Assembly (NCBI GenBank): GCA_946886925.1
Contig: CAMPJQ010000122.1
Location: 1 to 7,496 of the forward strand
Length of the DNA stretch: 7,496 nt
DNA from: an uncultured Terrimonas sp.
Lineage (GTDB): Bacteria; Bacteroidota; Bacteroidia; Chitinophagales; Chitinophagaceae
Reading direction: 5' to 3'
A model generated the notes under the pieces. The model saw nothing but the letters and a program-made list of their open reading frames with translations. It did not search any database and was not told where the DNA came from. This document shows positions 4,958 through 7,496 of this stretch, piece after piece (positions within the stretch are counted from its first letter, which is position 1; each line of letters starts with the position of its first letter). The translations under genes were made by a program, and so were the position numbers.

Positions 4958-7496
4958 TTAAAAAGTAAAATTAACCGTGAATCCATAGCTTCTGGTAGTG
5001 GGCAGGCTGAACACCTCAACACCTGTTGCCCCGGCGCTTGTATTCAGGTTGGTTTCGGGAGAAATTCCCAATCCCTGCATATGCTCTTCTATATACCATA
5101 AGTTTCGACCTACCAGCGAAAGCCTGATATTTTTGAACGGCGTTTTTCCAAGGATGGAAGGCGCAAAGGAATAATTTAAAATAACTTCCCTGAGCATTAC
5201 AAAACTACCATCCAATACAAATTCTTCACCTATCTGGCCCCACGCGCGGCTAGACCAGGCTGTTTGCCCATCAACAAGTGTAGTGTTTGGTTCGTATTTG
5301 ATCACATTGCCATTTCCATCAGTAACTTCCACCACACCAGGCAATGGTTCGGAATGTTCGCGGTATTGTTCAGTAAACTTACCAGTTCCATTCGCCACCA
5401 TACGGTACTTTGTATCGGAATTGATTTGATTTCCCTGCACAAAATCAACGAGGACGTTGAGTGAAAATCCTTTATAGGTAAGTGCATTGTTTATGCCACC
5501 GGTCCATTTGGGTGTAACATTGCCTAAAATACTTATGTTATCCTCTCTGGCATAAGAACCGTCGGCTGCCACGATCCGTTGGCCATCCGGGGACCTTTTG
5601 TATTTATAACCTACGATGTTACCAAACCGTTGCCCGGTCCTGGCTTCAATATCGGCATCCTGTGCCGTTTCGTTAAGAAAAAATGTTTCTATACCGGGCG
5701 CCAGTTCAATTACTTTAGATTGATTTTTTGCGTAGTTAAAAGACAGGTCCCAGCGAAAGCCACCGTTTGATCGGATTGGGTTAACATTAAGGGATAGTTC
5801 GATTCCCTTGTTTTCAATATTTCCGGCATTAACAATTTTGCTGGTATAACCACTGGCAGATGAAATAGTAATCGGTATGATTTGGTTTTTGGTATTGCTT
5901 TTATAAAGCGTGGCGTCAAGGTCAATCCGGTCACCAAAAAATCTGAGGTTTGCCCCTAACTCGATCGATTTTTTCAATTCGTTCTTCAAATCATATAAGG
6001 CGATTGTGTTGCTTTGGTATGCAAGGCTTTGACCGTTAAAGGGAGTGCTGGCGAGAAAATACCCGGAGTTCGTTAAATAGGCTGCACCATCATTTCCTGC
6101 CTCCGCAAAGGAGGCCCTGATTTTACCGGATGTTAAAACGCTGGAGTTCATTTTAAAGGCATCCGTAAATACAAAGCTTCCACCTATAGAAGGATAGAAG
6201 AAAGAATGGTTGTTGGTGCCCAAAGTTGAAGACCAGTCGTTGCGGCCTGTAACATTGAGGAACAGGTAATTTTTATATCCAACTTCGCCTGAAAAATAAA
6301 CGGATTGCAGTTCTCTTTTGTCTAAACTGTAGTATGGTGTCACAACCCTGGCATTGCTGATGTGATAAATGCCCGGCACTTTAAAGTCGGTTCCCGTCCA
6401 GCTCTGCTGCCTGTAGCTTCTTTTTGAAATCGCCGCGCCCAAAGAAAGCGATGCGGTGAAATTTTCCATATTGCTGCTGGTGGCTGTTAGCAATACATCA
6501 CTGTTCATCTCTTTTGTGAAATAAGTGTCATCAATCAGTCTCCCGGTGGTGGCATTGGGAGAACCTACAGGGCGTTTGTCCTGCCGGGTTTCGGTATACT
6601 CATCAATTCCCGATCTTGCCATTAAGCTTAACCAATTGGTGAACTGGTATTTTGCTAAGATAAAACCGATGATGCGGTCCCTTACAGCGGTATTTACGTT
6701 TTCGTTAACAAGGTAGTAAGGGTTAACAGATATCCCAGGCCAACTACCCGCCTTCCCCGTTTTTTCGTAATATTCCTTTAAAAAAGGCAACGGCACGTAC
6801 CGCCCCATGGCCGCAAGGTCTCTTACAACATTGTTGGAAGCAATGACACCTAATCCGGGCGGGTTATTCGATTTCTTGTGAACATAATTAATCTTGCCTT
6901 CAACTGATAATTTGGCAGTAATACTGGTTGCCGCCCGCAAGGTAACAGACTGCTGGCTTTCTTTATGGTTAGGTATAATTCCTTTTATGGTGGTATTATT
7001 AACGGATAACCTTGCCGATGATTTGTCGGTACCTCCCGATACGGCCACCGAATTGCTGGTAACCACTCCTGTTTCAAAAAAATCCCTTGCATTGTTCGCT
7101 GGTTGAGGCACCATCGAAAAAGTAGTGGGTGGATCATTCGGGTCCATTACAAAAGGATTAACATACAATTGCCCATTCATCGCAGGTCCCATACTTTCAA
7201 AATGCCATGAGGGTACGGTCTCATATTCTACTCCATCAATATTGACTTTATCGCCGTATAAATTTGCATCTTCATATCCGGTCATATACTTATTCTGCAG
7301 GTTGGGGAACAGGTTCAATTTATCTATCGTAACATTCGAGTTAATTTCTACGGCAATCCCTTTACCTCCTTTGCCCGATTTTGTAGTAATTAAAATAACG
7401 CCATTGCTTCCTCTTGAACCATAAAGAGCTGTTGCGTTAGGCCCTTTTAATACATTCAGAGATTCGATATCCTGTGGATTGATGTTGCCTATACCT
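4958..7496 (-). CDS. SusC-like TonB-dependent outer-membrane receptor, partial (N-terminus beyond right edge)
   Basis: Outer-membrane beta-barrel that imports oligosaccharides using TonB energy, partner of the SusD-like protein encoded next. The frame is open from 7495 down to TAA at 4960-4958, giving 845 residues. Reading from the edge, the plug domain shows NPQDIESLNVLKGPNATALY, then GSRGSNGVILITTKSGKG (about 7484-7364), the hallmark end of the SusC plug. The barrel follows with family motifs such as VTGRNDWSSTLG (about 6253-6218), FFYPSIGGSFVFTDAF, GKIRASFAEAGND, NAGNIENKGIELSLN and IRLSLVGRNLWYI, and it ends in FTVNFTF with the terminal Phe typical of assembled barrels. Missing, compared with usual members of about 1000-1100 residues, are the signal peptide, the carboxypeptidase-regulatory-like domain, the TonB box and the first part of the plug. 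A TTG at 7318 is an internal Leu, not a start. No frameshift is seen. Confidence 0.95.
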   Translation of the reverse strand, partial: GIGNINPQDIESLNVLKGPNATALYGSRGSNGVILITTKSGKGGKGIAVEINSNVTIDKLNLFPNLQNKYMTGYEDANLYGDKVNIDGVEYETVPSWHFESMGPAMNGQLYVNPFVMDPNDPPTTFSMVPQPANNARDFFETGVVTSNSVAVSGGTDKSSARLSVNNTTIKGIIPNHKESQQSVTLRAATSITAKLSVEGKINYVHKKSNNPPGLGVIASNNVVRDLAAMGRYVPLPFLKEYYEKTGKAGSWPGISVNPYYLVNENVNTAVRDRIIGFILAKYQFTNWLSLMARSGIDEYTETRQDKRPVGSPNATTGRLIDDTYFTKEMNSDVLLTATSSNMENFTASLSLGAAISKRSYRQQSWTGTDFKVPGIYHISNARVVTPYYSLDKRELQSVYFSGEVGYKNYLFLNVTGRNDWSSTLGTNNHSFFYPSIGGSFVFTDAFKMNSSVLTSGKIRASFAEAGNDGAAYLTNSGYFLASTPFNGQSLAYQSNTIALYDLKNELKKSIELGANLRFFGDRIDLDATLYKSNTKNQIIPITISSASGYTSKIVNAGNIENKGIELSLNVNPIRSNGGFRWDLSFNYAKNQSKVIELAPGIETFFLNETAQDADIEARTGQRFGNIVGYKYKRSPDGQRIVAADGSYAREDNISILGNVTPKWTGGINNALTYKGFSLNVLVDFVQGNQINSDTKYRMVANGTGKFTEQYREHSEPLPGVVEVTDGNGNVIKYEPNTTLVDGQTAWSSRAWGQIGEEFVLDGSFVMLREVILNYSFAPSILGKTPFKNIRLSLVGRNLWYIEEHMQGLGISPETNLNTSAGATGVEVFSLPTTRSYGFTVNFTF

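Noticed and set aside
7316..7318. TTG as a start codon giving a 786-aa SusC-like protein
   Set aside because: The same frame stays open to the right edge and encodes the conserved end of the SusC plug (LKGPNATALYGSRG, NGVILITTK), so this TTG is an internal Leu and the gene is cut by the window.
7125..7424. 99-aa open frame on the + strand inside the SusC-like gene
   Set aside because: Antisense to the conserved plug region of the receptor; no independent support.
1..7496. Search for CRISPR arrays, tRNA or rRNA genes, insertion-sequence ends and tandem repeats
   Set aside because: None seen: the window is almost wholly covered by four genes, and the short gaps hold no direct repeat arrays, cloverleaf-like sequence or transposase fragment.

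Overview
The window looks like part of a carbohydrate-utilisation locus from a member of the Bacteroidota. The evidence is a SusC/SusD-type outer-membrane pair, A/T-rich leaders without Shine-Dalgarno sequences in front of the pair, and Bacteroidota-style esterase modules. The codon and base composition (moderate, slightly AT-rich) and the SusD subtype would fit Chitinophagaceae or relatives, but that family-level placement is inference from general resemblance only.

Layout: two genes on the + strand face two genes on the - strand. On the left (21-2974), a secreted alpha/beta-hydrolase esterase with a long beta-rich C-terminal extension is followed, with a one-base TAATG stop/start overlap, by a CE2-like SGNH esterase. 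On the right (3150-7496, - strand), a SusC-like TonB-dependent receptor enters from beyond the right edge, with its N-terminus outside the window, and is followed after 128 bp by a SusD-like lipoprotein of the SusD-like_2 type. The 175-bp convergent space (2975-3149) carries a good intrinsic terminator for the SusD transcript plus further nested inverted repeats.

How the genes may work together (inference): the SusC/SusD pair would bind and import an oligosaccharide across the outer membrane. The two exported esterases, from different folds (CE1/esterase-D type and CE2/SGNH type), would remove ester decorations such as acetyl or hydroxycinnamoyl groups from it. No glycoside hydrolase, lyase or regulator is inside the window, so the substrate cannot be fixed; an acylated plant cell-wall hemicellulose is one reasonable guess.

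Nothing here is a clearly new system. The points most worth a second look are the non-canonical SGNH motifs in the CE2-like enzyme (GNS for GDS, FQND for GTND), the uncharacterised three-part extension and displaced catalytic acid of the first esterase, the long SusC-SusD spacer with a weak promoter-like match, and the structured 3' region of the SusD transcript.
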